From: Oxyruncus cristatus
Taxonomy: Eukaryota; Chordata; Aves; Passeriformes; Cotingidae
NCBI GenBank assembly: GCA_013399855.1
Contig: VXAY01006792.1
Span: 620,001-684,000 of the forward strand
Reading direction: 5' to 3'
Length of the DNA: 64,000 bases
The translations under genes and the position numbers were made by a program. Below, one piece after another: positions 13,301 through 24,612 of the stretch. Positions within the stretch are counted from its first letter, which is position 1. Each line of letters starts with the position of its first letter. A model generated the notes under the pieces. It worked only from the letters and a program-made list of their open reading frames with translations. It did not search any database and was not told where the DNA came from.

Positions 13301-15159
13301 GAGTCTTAGTCTCTGTAGAAAAGCTGCTTTGGCTGGGTGAAAACAGTATTTTCCCTAATGCATGCACTCCCCATGCACTCACAGCTACCCTCTGAGTAGC
13401 CCTGAGCCTTGCTTATGGCTTCTTTGAGCTGGAGCAACCTTTATGTGTAAGGGTTATCTTCAAAGCTGCCTTCCAGCTTTCCATTTGTGCCACAAACAGG
13501 GCTGTACAGCAGTGAAAGGCTGTACCTTTTGTCACAGGATGGCATTATTCTTGTTTTATTGTCTCTATCACTGGGGCAAAGGTTTATGGAAGAGGTGTGC
13601 CTATCGCTCATTTGGCACCAAGTGTTGAGAGACTTGGGAACAATCTGATCTTTATTATCAAAGTGTTTCCTGGCCTCACAAATTGCCAGGTAAAATTCTA
13701 TAGCTCATGAAGGAAGCCATACTAAACAGTCATAATGGTTCCTTCTGGCTGTTTAAGAGCATTTTTCCTCCTTACATTAACTTCACACCTGTTTGATCCC
13801 TCTAACTTAATGTGGTTGCAGGAGAGAATTGGACCTTCTGAAATCATGCCTTTAAAGCTCACTCTGAGATGGATGTGCAAAAACTAAAGTCACTTCTCCT
13901 GATGGGGGTTTACTCAAAGGATCAACGTGCGATGTGTACAAGTTCTTCCTTGCAGGATCAAGAAATTAATGGAAAAATGAACATAGATCCTAAATCTATC
14001 AGGGCTCATCAGGCCCTGTGCTGTCTATAAAATCACTTCCTCATACAAATGCCACATCCCTCTAGTTTTCCACCGATCTTATACAGGCAGGTTTTTTCCC
14101 CCTAATTATGCTCTTGGTCTATTCAGTTTACACCGCCCTTACGTGGCACTTTCCAAGTGTGCAATTCACAGTTGAATGGGACGTGAAGTCACTACCTGGG
14201 ACATGGAGAGGGGACTCACAAACATCTCTATGTCTCTCCAAGCGCCTTCTCCCTCTTCCTCTCCTATGCTGGCTTGCAGCACAGGGAAAGCTTTTGTCAT
14301 GGAATATATTCATGGGCAGGAAGGAAGCAAGGACTGTGGCCAGAAGCCATTGTGGCCACCTGCTTGGACTTTCACCTCAAAGGGCAACCAACCAACAACC
14401 CCAATGTGCAGCCAACCAAACTGAGCATATCTGCACTCAGAATTCCTCCAGTCTTTGGGGCTGGGGAGTGCAAGACATTTGCCCAGGCTGCCTCCAACCC
14501 AGGAGCCTCAAACAACAGCAGCAACAGGATGGTGCCAGCGAGAGCTGAGCCAACATTGTGCTGGATGTGCTCTGTGCTGCAGTACATCTGAGGCATGCCA
14601 TTCTTCCCACATATATTGCTGTACCCACCCAGTTATGAAAGAGCACTTGGCTGCCTGCCCTACTGCTCCAACATTGCATCTTTATCCTGAATTAAACTCC
14701 AGTCCAAACTCTGCTAATATTCCTTTCCATTACTGCTGTCTGGAAGAAGAGGACTCTAATGGTTTAAGACTGGAAAGACTCTGAGGCAAGTGCCAGCACA
14801 GCAAGAGACAGGTGGACGTGTTGCTCCTGGGTCAGTCTAGTTTGTACAGGTTAGGACCAGTAATGAAAATGCTACTAGAGAGGCATTAACTGATGGTAAC
14901 AACCACATTACTAAGCCAGGCTGTCTGGTAGATTTGTTTTCATATTTCCTGACGAGAAGGGTCACTCACAAGAAGCAGGGAGGAAAGGCTGTGTGTAGGA
15001 AGGCAGTAGCAAAGGGATCAAGGATCCTGGGCCCTCCCAGAGAGATAGGGTTGTGTCTTATTGGGAAAGGCAGGATGACCCAATCTCCTAAGGTTAGACA
15101 AGCAGCCAGGTGCTTGCATATGCTGGTCACACCTTCCTTTCACCATGCAGGTATTTTTC
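10382..15159. other. Unique noncoding sequence with two GC-richer patches
   Basis: GC-richer stretches at about 10620-10860 and 14100-14790 give open frames in several frames on both strands at once (up to 146 codons at 14108-14548 plus). That pattern reflects low stop density, not a gene. No splice-site pair, repeat family or RNA gene was recognised. A short 'gcggcgcc' CpG run lies at about 13019-13026. Confidence 0.5.
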
Positions 15160-15372
15160 CTTCACGGCTGATTTCTTCGCATTTGCCCTTATTGTCTTTA
15201 CGCGCAGAGTGTAACCTAACTCTGGGACCTGGCTCAACATCCTTTCTGTCTGCAGGCCATTTAGAGAGAGCTTACCAATTTACAGCATGAGAATGCCAGG
15301 AAAAAGGCCAGTGTGAATGAACCATTGTACCCAGTGCCTTTATGGACGTGACTTCGCGTGGATCTACGCTAG
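15160..15372. promoter_or_regulatory. Local CpG cluster, function unknown
   Basis: CpG dinucleotides cluster at about 15166, 15179, 15201, 15203, 15347, 15355, 15357 and 15367 in otherwise CpG-poor sequence. Four of them fall within 21 bases (15347-15368). The last part contains GATCT-acgct-AGATC, a small inverted repeat. Retained CpGs can mark an unmethylated or constrained element, but no promoter or exon structure is visible. Confidence 0.25.
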
Positions 15373-17334
15373 ATCTGTGTTATTAAATGAAAGTGGTAAG
15401 GAAATGAGAAATGGAAAACAAAAAACCCTCTGTAAATGTTAACTCCTGCAATTTTCAAAAAGCAAGAGAAAGATGGCTGTTATTAGCTCTTTGTATGAAT
15501 TTATTCCAAATAAGGCCAAATATCACTGAAAATGTTGTTTCTTCATGTTTTTAACCAGAGGGGCTTGTTCTATCACTGACATTATACACTATCTTTGTGG
15601 GGACACCCTCTCTAGAACAGTAGAACAGTGGCACTCATTACATAAACTGCTGCTTACCATGGTCCAAGACCCAGGTGACAGAGATGTGTAAAACAGGAAT
15701 GACCTTTTCTCAATATATTTGAAACAAAAATTTATGCAAAATTGGAGTAGGGCATTGAGGACAATACATATGCTACCCCAGGGGCTGGAAAATGCCACAT
15801 GAACAGAGGGTAAAGTGTCCTTCATCTCAAATGAGAGCATCATGAATTTGTAAGAGCCTGTTTGTATTACCTGGGTGTTTGAGTTACAAGATGCAGCATT
15901 TGGCTCTTAATGTAAAGGCATTGTTTATTGTACATTTTATGACTGTTTATAAAAATGGTTTGAAGAAAACAACAGAATATGTAACACATTTTCTTTCCCC
16001 AGGTCTTTAGTCCATCAGCTTTTTATTATTCAAGTGGGTAGACTAGAAATTTAAGTCATTATTATTTATACTAGAGATAAAACTAAGGATTCAGCTGAGC
16101 TCCAGGCTGCATTATGAAAGTTGCTGTGTCAGGGTTTGAGAATGGTCTTGATCTGAAATACAAAAGGATCAAGACAGGTTGGTTAATCCTATGATTAAAT
16201 CTTCTCATAAGCCTTGTAAGAACAGGCCTTCACTCAAGGTCCTACTACAAATTCCTTGTGTGGCCACAGTCAGCCTTTTAGAGTTATTTTTTGAAGGTAT
16301 GTATGCCAAAAAAACCTGCAAACACCATATTTAAGATGTTAGCATTTATGGACACCAAATCCCCTTGCAGATTTAAGTGCCATAACACTGAGATTATTTT
16401 GAAGACACTTTGTGCCCTGTGTGGAATAAATTTCAGCAATTCCCACCTGCTGAGATCTGCAGCCTTCAGTTAGTTCACCATGAGAGATTTAGCCCAGGTC
16501 TGTAATGGCTGAAGGTTGTTTGATTGATGTTCAATGGTTTATTTGATAACCAGCGCTATTGAAACATCATTCTGTTCAGCAAAAAGAGAAAAGAGAGGTG
16601 TTTGTGTTATCACAAAGCCATTGTCAGGTGAGGAGCTTTTGGGGGCAAGTGTGTTGGAGTAGCTCACATGCATGATAACCTGCAGCAGAGTCTTTGTTGA
16701 GCAGAGAGAAGAAGCACCAGAGCTGGAACGGGCAGAAGGACTTATCATGCTGAGAAGTGCTGCCTTAAGGCAAGATCTGGGGGTTGTAGAGGAGCTTGCC
16801 TTGCTAATGCTTACACTCTTCCTGATCACAAAAGATTGTGTACCATGCTCTAGGGCTGGCAAGCCAGGACTTATCTGCTTAAGAACAAATTCTGATAGAG
16901 ACTGGGTGCCATTCCTGTGCCTCAGGCTGCTGTAACCTATTCTCCTTCTGCAGCAATTCTCATAGGACCTAAATCCAAGGTAGGGTTCTAGCTACCCTGA
17001 AATGTAGGATCCATTGCAAAATTTGCAGGCAATGGTGCTGGCAACTTAGGAGTTGCCTCTGGGCCTGGTATGTACTTAAACTACTCATGAGCTATCCGGG
17101 CTCCTCAGCTTGATTTCCATCCTTGTTTGACTCATACTTTATTTCAAGGATTGTTTGCATTTTTATGCCTCTGAGACTAGGTCCCGTGGGAATCCTTCCC
17201 AAACTCTCTGCCTTGACCTCCCGTACTTCCAGGACATAACCCCTTCTCAGAAGAGGTCATTTGCTCCTCTACCATAAATACATGGATCAACACCTTATGC
17301 TTTTATGGGACTTGGCCTGAGTTTTCTGGGTTCC
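15373..17334. other. Unique noncoding sequence, no gene seen
   Basis: The 15.9-16.1 kb part is AT-rich. At 16539-16935 open frames of 107 codons (minus) and 87 codons (plus) overlap; neither shows a recognisable domain. No transposon or simple repeat of note was seen. Confidence 0.5.
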
Positions 17335-17494
17335 CAGCACCTCTGAAGGTGGACTCAAGTCCAGGTTTGATGGAGCCCCAAACAACTTGGTCTAGTGGGT
17401 GGCATCTCTGCCAATGGCACAGTATTGGAACTAGATGGTCTCTAAGGTCTCTTCCAACCAAAACCTTTCTATGATTCTATGGTTCTATGATTCA
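17335..17494 (+). mobile_element. CR1 LINE, 3' fragment
   Basis: Degraded CR1 3' end in sense orientation. Landmarks are 'aactagatggtctctaagg', 'tcttccaaccaaaacc' and a tail of 8-bp units 'ttctatgattctatggttc'. It is more diverged than the copy at 7190, and the 5' limit is uncertain by some tens of bases. Confidence 0.88.
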
Positions 17495-18650
17495 GATCGT
17501 TGTACTATAGTGGGGTTTGAGGGAAGAAACCAGAGGAGCACTTTGAGAAAGCTTAACCAGTTTTCCAGTTATACCATCAGTCAGTTACAGGTGTTAGCTT
17601 GACCTTAGCCAGTTAATTAGCTCAGCACCCATTATGTGAAGGACATCTCATCTTACCAAGTAATTTACAGAGGTGTATACCTCAGAGAGGGGTTACAGAA
17701 CGGGGTGATGGTACTGCTATAGTTGTCTTCTGGCCCTGTGGGGAGGCCAAACACCTCTCTTGGGTGTTTATTTGTACATGACTGAAGTAAGTTCAGTCCC
17801 ACCCTAACTATGGAAGGCAGACTGTGAAAATCGAGCTTATGTGTTCTTATAAGAGTGCCTGTGAGTCAAAAAAAAATCATATATGTGTAGGAATTCACAA
17901 CCAGTACCCATCAAAGCTCATTTTCACTTATCTGCACTTTCAAAACAAACAATGCATCTGTGTGTGTGTACTTGCACTAGCAACCAGACCTAGTATTTCA
18001 ACAGGAACCCAAAATATTGTAGGTTGTTCAGTGGAGAGGTCAGTGCAAGTTTCTGGCAGTCTTAATTCATTACACTTTCTGGGTATATGTTACTTCCTGC
18101 GACCATGGACCAGGTAGAGTAAGCAATACCCATAGATGTATAACTAATGTACAGATATTAAAGGACTTTTTGCTTCTATGTGGTCCACCAGTTGTCTGTT
18201 GGATGGTAAGTTTGGGCAGGTACTTGATATTACCTGGTTAATCATCAAAGAAAGTATGTGCCCCTGAAAATAACCCAAAAAAATCGTGCTTCCGCTAAAA
18301 TCAGATGGATGTGCTGGCCAAAGTCAGAGTACTCTTTCAGTGCCTCTGATCTGTGAAACAAGTACCTTCAACCATGAAGTGTATAAAAGAATACACACCT
18401 AAAAGGTATAAGATAAGGGGCAGGTTTGCAAAAATAGACGGAAAATCCTCTAGGGTGGTAAAAAATGAGTTGCTGGGGAGGTCTGAAGCCAAATGTCTGT
18501 GCTGGCCCTCCCTGCTCTCTCCCTGCTTTGCAAGGCACATACATCTGCCTCACACCAGGGAGAAAGGAGACTCCTGAAGGACTGTTGGGCACCAGCCCCA
18601 GCCTTTCTCACGTCTCAGGGCTCTGTGGCTTCAGGAATGGAGTGGCTACG
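17495..18650. other. Unique noncoding sequence, no gene seen
   Basis: There is a short GT run near 17958. Open frames around 18337-18816 overlap on both strands and partly run into the dispersed repeat beginning at 18651. No independent gene evidence. Confidence 0.5.
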
Positions 18651-18803
18651 ATGGGAAAGGATGGTTGCTCTGTGCTGCTTGCTGGGAAATGAATGGATGG
18701 ACCAATACCTCCCAACTCCTTGGCTAAAACTGGGGTTTCTCATGCTCCTCTCTGATGTGGTTTGCAGTTTACCAGAAATGCTGCAGCTGCCCAACCCAAA
18801 GAA
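18651..18803 (+). repeat. Unnamed dispersed repeat, copy A
   Basis: This segment matches the reverse complement of 30207-30353 over about 150 bases. Long identical blocks include 'ctccttggctaaaactggg', 'tctgatgtggtttg' and 'agaaatgctgcagctg', separated by diverged stretches and small indels. The match shows directly that both are copies of one element. The family is not recognised; it does not carry CR1 or MIR landmarks. Divergence suggests an old insertion. The translated blocks look alike (SDVVCSLPEMLQL here), but an open frame shared by two copies is not proof of coding. Confidence 0.75.
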
Positions 18804-19126
18804 CAGACAGCTCTAGACATTACAGCAAGAAAACATCACTGAGTCTTGCTGATTTGTAATAATGCTGCTCCATCCTGGGTGTTATCCTGAGAAACTTAAA
18901 TTTCTCAGTCCCTCAGGGCTTGTGGTGAAGTGAATGGCAAAGCCTCAATCAGTTCAAGAGCAACAAAATTGGGATTTTATTCAGGTAGGTGTTTCTTCCC
19001 CTCCCAGAAATGCGATGAGGCCATATCCTCTGCTGTAATCAAACAGCACTTGTACTTTCCAGTAACAATTCCCCTGACCCTGCTCCAGTACACAAACCAA
19101 CACACGCATAGATGCACAGAGTCCAA
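18804..19126. other. Unique noncoding sequence, no gene seen
   Basis: Spacer between dispersed-repeat copy A and the A-rich tract. No recognisable feature. Confidence 0.5.
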
Positions 19127-19172
19127 TTAAAAAAAAAAAAACCAACAACAAAAAAAAACCAAAAAACCAAAC
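19127..19172. repeat. A-rich (CAAAA)-type simple repeat
   Basis: A run of about 13 A is followed by an A-rich stretch interrupted only by C. No target-site duplication or spliced-cDNA-like sequence is visible upstream, so a processed pseudogene tail is not supported. Confidence 0.85.
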
Positions 19173-20720
19173 ACCATCACTAACTTTCTTTGAAATCATT
19201 TTGGTCAGACTCCTTTTATTTAATAGAAATGTTGTGATACAGTGCAACAATACATCCTGCATGCCAGAACAAGAAGAATGCCACTTTTGTGTAGGTAGGG
19301 AAATAGTTGCGATGTACAAAAGAGATACTGTTTTTCCATCAGTTTGGCCAAACTTTACACTTAGCTTCTCATGTCGGGAGAGGGTGTGACAGTAGATAGG
19401 ATGTAGCCTTTGAAACTTCATCTCCGCAGAGAAAAGACAGATGGAATCCAGCTGGCGGATATCACACACGTTTTCTGTTCTCCTCTGATATCGCAGATCT
19501 GATAAACACAGAAGAATAACAAGCCTTTATAGAATGCAGATGAACAGGGGAGCCTATCTGTATGTAAAAGAGAAGGGCCTCAGTTGACTGAATACTTATT
19601 TCTCCTAAATGAAAGTTAACTCCCACGATCTCATAAAGCGAGAATCTACCTGTTGGAGGCACATATTTGATTATATACCGTATGAATTTCTTGACCTCCC
19701 ATGGCTGTTGTTATCCTGATCTCATTCAAGATCATGCCATGTCAGACTTACATGGATATCAAGGAAAGGTAATGCAGGAAGAGAATGTCCTGCAGTTCAC
19801 TGGGTTGTGTGAATCTTTGTCTCAGAAAGCACGATTGCTAGTCACCCAAAGTCTGCACTCTGGCTTTTAAAATGAGATCTTAGAGACCTGGGAATAATGT
19901 GCTAAGACAAGTGTTGTCTGGTGATGGGAACCAGGAAATGGTAGCTGCGAATACCTGAGTGCGAATGACTCATCCAGTGACCTCCTTTGGCTTCTCTCTG
20001 TCCTCCTATAACCTCCTCATCTTTCCTGCTTCAGACAGACCTGCAAGGCTTTGTTACCCAGAGGATTTTGTGATATGATTCTGTGCTCTCCAGCAAACGT
20101 GCCACAATTAATAAGAGAAGACGCCTAACTAGCACAGGCTATTACTGTTGGTTTCACCTGTGCAGATACTGGGTCACATCCTAAAATGGTTTTGATTAAT
20201 AGAGGGTGAATTCTGATCTCCTTTTACCCAGTAAGGCAGCACTGTCTTAATGGGAAGTGAAGCCATGACAGAAGGTGGCATTATGATAGTTTAGATTTCC
20301 TCCCTATCCAAAGGAGCTGATGCTGCTATGAATTCCACAAAGAGGTAAATTTTAAGTTTCATTCATTTAATTTTAATTGCATTCACCCCTGTACTGAAAT
20401 GGTATTGACGTATCTTTTTTCTCTTTTCTCCTGTATAAGTTATGGTGAAGCATTCCCTTCATTCCTGCTATTCTTTTATGGAAGAAGGAATTGGTGTCAC
20501 AAAAAAGAAATCCCAAGACAGACTCTCCGTCAGTATCAGCAAGAGTCTCAATTGCATCTTAGATGTCAGGTCCAGAGCTTGGCCCACTGCTCCATTTAAA
20601 TCTATTTGTAATTTGTGAGGTTGTGGGAATAATTGTTTCTTTTATTTCTCCTCAAAGGAAGCAGTTAAACCCACTTACAAAAGACTTCTGGACTCTTGAA
20701 AGACACCCTGAAATACATAT
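19173..20720. other. Unique noncoding sequence, mildly CpG-enriched at 19.3-19.7 kb
   Basis: About eight CpGs fall between 19311 and 19680, more than in neighbouring sequence. The 162-codon minus-strand frame at 18981-19469 includes a low-complexity run encoded by the A-rich tract and is taken as chance. Confidence 0.45.
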
Positions 20721-21503
20721 ATGATCATAGGTTGTTACAGAAATTTAGATTATTGGCCCTTAAAATCCTGTTTCCAACAGCAGCTACACCTGCTGCTCCA
20801 GAGCATGTTGCAATCTTTTGTTAACCCTGAGTCCTACGAAGCCCCTCTGCTTTTGGCTGCTGGATTTCAAACCAAGAAAATAAACCCATGGTATGGGATA
20901 CCTAAAACCAGAGGTAATTTTAAGAAGATTTACCAAAAGCCAATTGCACCGAGTAGGCAAAATCTACTCATAACTTTCACTGAACGGCTTAACTCATTCC
21001 TTGTGCATTTTTTTACATCAGTCTTTCAAAATGGAATTCTGGGTTTGTACAAGCCTACCTCCTGGCCCTATGGCTTTGTCCATTTTGAAAGCATCCTGTT
21101 GAATTTAAGCCTAGGACTCCAGTGCCTTTGCCTCCTGTGCGCTGTACTAAACATTGGAAATACCTCCTCAGTTCCAGCTCTGATTTTCCTATTCAAGACA
21201 GCAAGCATCTGCCATATTTTCCACCTGCTGTCTGAAAATCACAGATCAGGAGAGAACTGCTTCTTCCTCGAAGAATACAAAATTTTTGCAGATGATGGGT
21301 CTCATCTGTCTGACAACAAGAAAACCACAGAGGCAGAAACTGGATTAGAAATGCACTTTGAAGGGGAATTGTTTCCTGTATCCTTTAAATTTTGTTCTGT
21401 ATTTCCTGACGTCAGTATAGTGACTTTCCTAACATTAATTCCCTATTTTCAGCCAATAAAAATCATGTTGGTTATAACATTAGCAGAGAATACAATATAC
21501 TAA
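20721..21503 (+). other. 260-codon open reading frame, unrecognised
   Basis: This is the longest open frame in the window, from ATG at 20721 to TAA at 21503, with no partner frame on the other strand over most of its length. The predicted protein has hydrophobic stretches at about residues 124-145, 151-170 and 231-254 and an acidic/polar stretch at about 183-215. I recognise no family, signal peptide or catalytic motif. The sequence around the start is a poor Kozak context (T at -3). Codon use shows no clear bias, and there is no obvious upstream splice acceptor that would make it an exon. It may be a chance frame, a relic, or a lineage-specific transcript; chance is the default. Confidence 0.15.
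21407..21457 (+). promoter_or_regulatory. Palindromic CRE plus CCAAT motif
   Basis: A full TGACGTCA CREB/ATF site lies at 21407-21414, and a CCAAT motif at 21453-21457 in the context 'cagccaataaa'. This spacing occurs in many vertebrate promoters. The CpG inside the CRE is retained in CpG-poor DNA. No CpG island or clear TATA box accompanies them, so promoter activity is only a possibility. Confidence 0.3.
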
Positions 21504-22928
21504 GGGCTTTGGGATCATTCTGGACCTGTGGATGCTTTCATAGTTTCCTATTATTTTTCAAGAGTCCTTTGTTCATCTGATCTTTACCCAAGTTTGATTT
21601 AGATTTATAATGTTCTTGGAAAGAAAAGGGGAAAAAACCCACCCATTAATGGCGTCTCTTAATGTGTGGAATCGTTTTCCAGCAACACATGTGGAGAATT
21701 TTATGTTTTGTTGCTTTAAAAATATGCCGTGTACCACTTGGGAAGCCTGAGGTCCTTTCTGTGTAAGTACACAGCATGGAAAGAAAAAAAACCTAACCTA
21801 AGCCTGAAAGAAGTGAATTTGGCATTTAAGAAGAACATAGACTGAGTGGTGACAAGTTTTTGTAGCAATCATATACAATGGAGAACTTCTTCTTGTGCAA
21901 CGCAGTATAGGTTTATCAGTTCCCAAGCCCACTGCTTTGAGAATTTGAATAGATTGTGTTCCATAAAGTAATGATACCTTCAATTTGAAGTCACAAAGGT
22001 ATGGAAAGCCACACAGCTACACTCAATACTTGTTCTGCTTCCCTGAGGAAACAAGTTTTGCTTTCCAGATGGGTTTCTCTGGAATTCACTTTTTGCACTG
22101 GCATCTGTAACGCAGACTATGAAACTACTGAGAAACCTGCCCTGATGTCTGAATTCTGTCCCAGGCTCAAAACTGCTGTGAATACAGGCCTTTGCCAGAA
22201 CCTGCAAACAGCAAAGAGATCAGAAACTTCAGCAGGATGAAAACAAAGCACACTGAACTCCTGAGTAGCTGCAAAAATAAGCTTATCTTGTTCTCATGCC
22301 CGGAACAAAGTTGTAGACTCACCACTCATGTCACCTTGAACTCTAATGGTTGTTGACAGGGAAAATAACAGACTCTACCACAGACAGTTGAGATGCTAAA
22401 TCAAGGAAATGAGTGAAAACAAGGAAATTTCACCTCTACATTTCATTCCATTCTCTCTGTGGACTTTGTGCCCGTAGTTGCTGGTGGACAGCTGCTACAC
22501 CATCCTTTGGTTTGATCCCAGCTGAGATGTGTTGGGCTGAATCACACACTCAACAAACTGGAGCTGAATTGTTGGGGTCAGTGAACAGGTGGAGGCTGGG
22601 AAAGGTTGTGCTCATTGGATGGGACATGCAGGCTGGAAATGTGCTGTTAGCAAAGACTATTGATAACTGATATTTCTGCTCCTTTAACGAGATGGAAAAA
22701 ATGAGCCCTATGAAAAATGTCTCTTGAGGACTGGCCGAAGAAAGTAGGGGCATTTACCCTATTACACTTTGCTAGGGCTTTTAAGAACCCTCAAATCTTT
22801 CTGTCACTTTTATTTGAGTACCTTTCACTTGGCTTAATAGAACTACACAGCTCACAATCATAAAATCACTACTTATTGCCAAAACATGCAGTAATAGATT
22901 TGGTCTAACTTTCTAGAAGGCTAAACAT
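21504..22928. other. Unique noncoding sequence, no gene seen
   Basis: No repeats were recognised and only short open frames (up to 85 codons) are present. Nothing supports a gene. Confidence 0.5.
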
Positions 22929-22965
22929 TAACAGCACGTTAATGCACATTTACCACGTGCTGTTA
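22929..22965. repeat. Hairpin: perfect 11-bp inverted repeat, 15-base loop
   Basis: TAACAGCACGT at 22929-22939 is exactly complementary to ACGTGCTGTTA at 22955-22965, with a 15-base AT-rich loop. The right arm overlaps a CACGTG E-box (22954-22959). Both arms keep a CpG. The stem is short for a miRNA precursor, and no longer flanking complementarity is obvious. Confidence 0.8.
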
Positions 22966-24450
22966 CAGTGCTTTCCCCCTGTTCTCTCTGCTGGGTGGGC
23001 AGCTGTCAGTCACTTGTCCTTTTGCTTCTTGAGACAGGTTAAACATTGATCCTGATCATTTTCTGCTTCCTCCACGTTTTTGCTCTTTGCCTAATTAAGG
23101 TTCTACATCTTCTGACGATTCTGGATTTTTCTCAGAAGCTCTGATGACATCTTTGTTTTGAGCAATCAGAATTGACTGATTTGTCACCGTTGTATCCTGC
23201 TTTCACACTTTAAATGTGTTAGTGGTTTATATACCCATACACAGAATAAAGGGCTTTGAGTCATTGCTAAAGCAGAGGACTTTCTAGAGAGCTAGGTATC
23301 TATTTTCTGGACAGAGTAAGAGGTCTTGGACTCTACAGACACAAACCACAGACTATCACCTCAACACAGTTAAAATCCCTGTGGGAAGACGGATCCTTTT
23401 AATGTTCTAGTCACTTACGTATGTGCTATATAAACAACAATATGGCTTGCAATTCAATTCCTACATCTTTTCACCTTCATGGATCTTCCCAAGCATTTTC
23501 CCAGCTATATGTTTCATATCATTCCAATGCCCACAAGAAAACACTGTCATGCAATATCAGTGGTATATGGTCTGCAGTAAATTGGGAAAGGACAAGATCT
23601 GAAGTTCTGGGACTTCCTACTTACCAGAAATAGTCCATAGAATATTCTGTGCCCAAGAATGAGAAGCCTCATTGCAACACTGGCTTGTCAAACTAGGATG
23701 GGAGTGCCACATAATCAGTATGTGGTAGCAGGTATTCATCTGGTAGTTCCACTCAATATAAGGCAGCTACCTAACAGAAGCATGTTTCAAGTGGTGTCAC
23801 TAGAAATATGAATGAGAGCAGAATTCAGCATCAGTGCTGTCAATTCTCTTCCTTTGGTTACACTCTCCTCACTGCACCTGGAAGTAAAGAATATGACTTA
23901 CTGACTTCCTTCATTCTGCCCTTCTCAGTTTTTTAAAAGCTTTTGAATTACTGCTTTATAAAAGAGAAAGGAAAATACCAAGGACAGGCACAAGGTGGAA
24001 GAAGCACATTCCCAGGATTCTGCAGCAAGTAACTTGTCAACCTGACTGCTTTCTAGACACAAGAAAAAATTGCCTGTGAAAAGGAGAGGAAGAAAACACA
24101 GATAGAGAAGGTCCCTTTAATCTAGCAGAAGAGAAGCATCCCAGGACCAAATTAAAGCCAGACTCATTCATATGAAAAATAAGTCAGAAGCAAAGATGAT
24201 TAACCACTGGAACAACACAGAGGGAAGCTGTAAAATTATTCCCTGTGTCCTAGTGTCCTAGTGTCTTCAAATCACAACGGTATTCTCTTCTGTAAAATAT
24301 GCTTTGATCAAAGAAATTTTTGGACTTGACACAGAGGAGGTCAGACAAGATAAGATGATCATTCCTCTGACCTGAAAACTCTACAGATACGTACCTTCAG
24401 AGGGAAAGGCCAGACTGTGGTTGCAGTCTGCCACAGGGAGACCAGAAATT
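22966..24450. other. Unique noncoding sequence, no gene seen
   Basis: A homeodomain-type 'ctaattaagg' motif lies near 23091 in AT-rich sequence. No repeats or credible frames were found. Confidence 0.45.
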
Positions 24451-24612
24451 TCTGTTCAAGGCCTGGCTCTGTTACAGATTTCCAGAATAACCACGAGGAA
24501 GTTGTGCAGTTTATCTGTGCCTCTGTTGACCATCTGTAAAGTCTGGAGAATAATCCTTCTCCTGTTCAGATTTTGGCTGCTTGGCATATGGAAAGCAACT
24601 TATTAGGTGTCA
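24451..24612 (+). mobile_element. MIR-type SINE, degraded
   Basis: The order of landmarks matches the MIR core and 3' part in sense orientation: 'ttcaaggcctggctctgtta', then 'gaggaagttgtgcagttta', then 'tctgtgcctctgttgacc', then 'atctgtaaagtctggagaat', ending with a 'gcatatggaaagcaactta' stretch. It is heavily diverged, as expected for an element inserted in early amniote history. No A/B box appears intact enough to suggest activity. Confidence 0.7.

Noticed and set aside
14108..14784. Several overlapping frames of 105-146 codons
   Set aside because: Three plus-strand and two minus-strand frames are open over the same bases, which coding selection would not produce.
19127..19172. A-rich tract as a processed pseudogene tail
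   Set aside because: No cDNA-like sequence, target-site duplication or frame remnant precedes it; a simple repeat is sufficient.
18981..19469. 162-codon minus-strand frame
   Set aside because: Part of it is a phenylalanine/leucine run encoded by the A-rich simple repeat; no domain or splice context.
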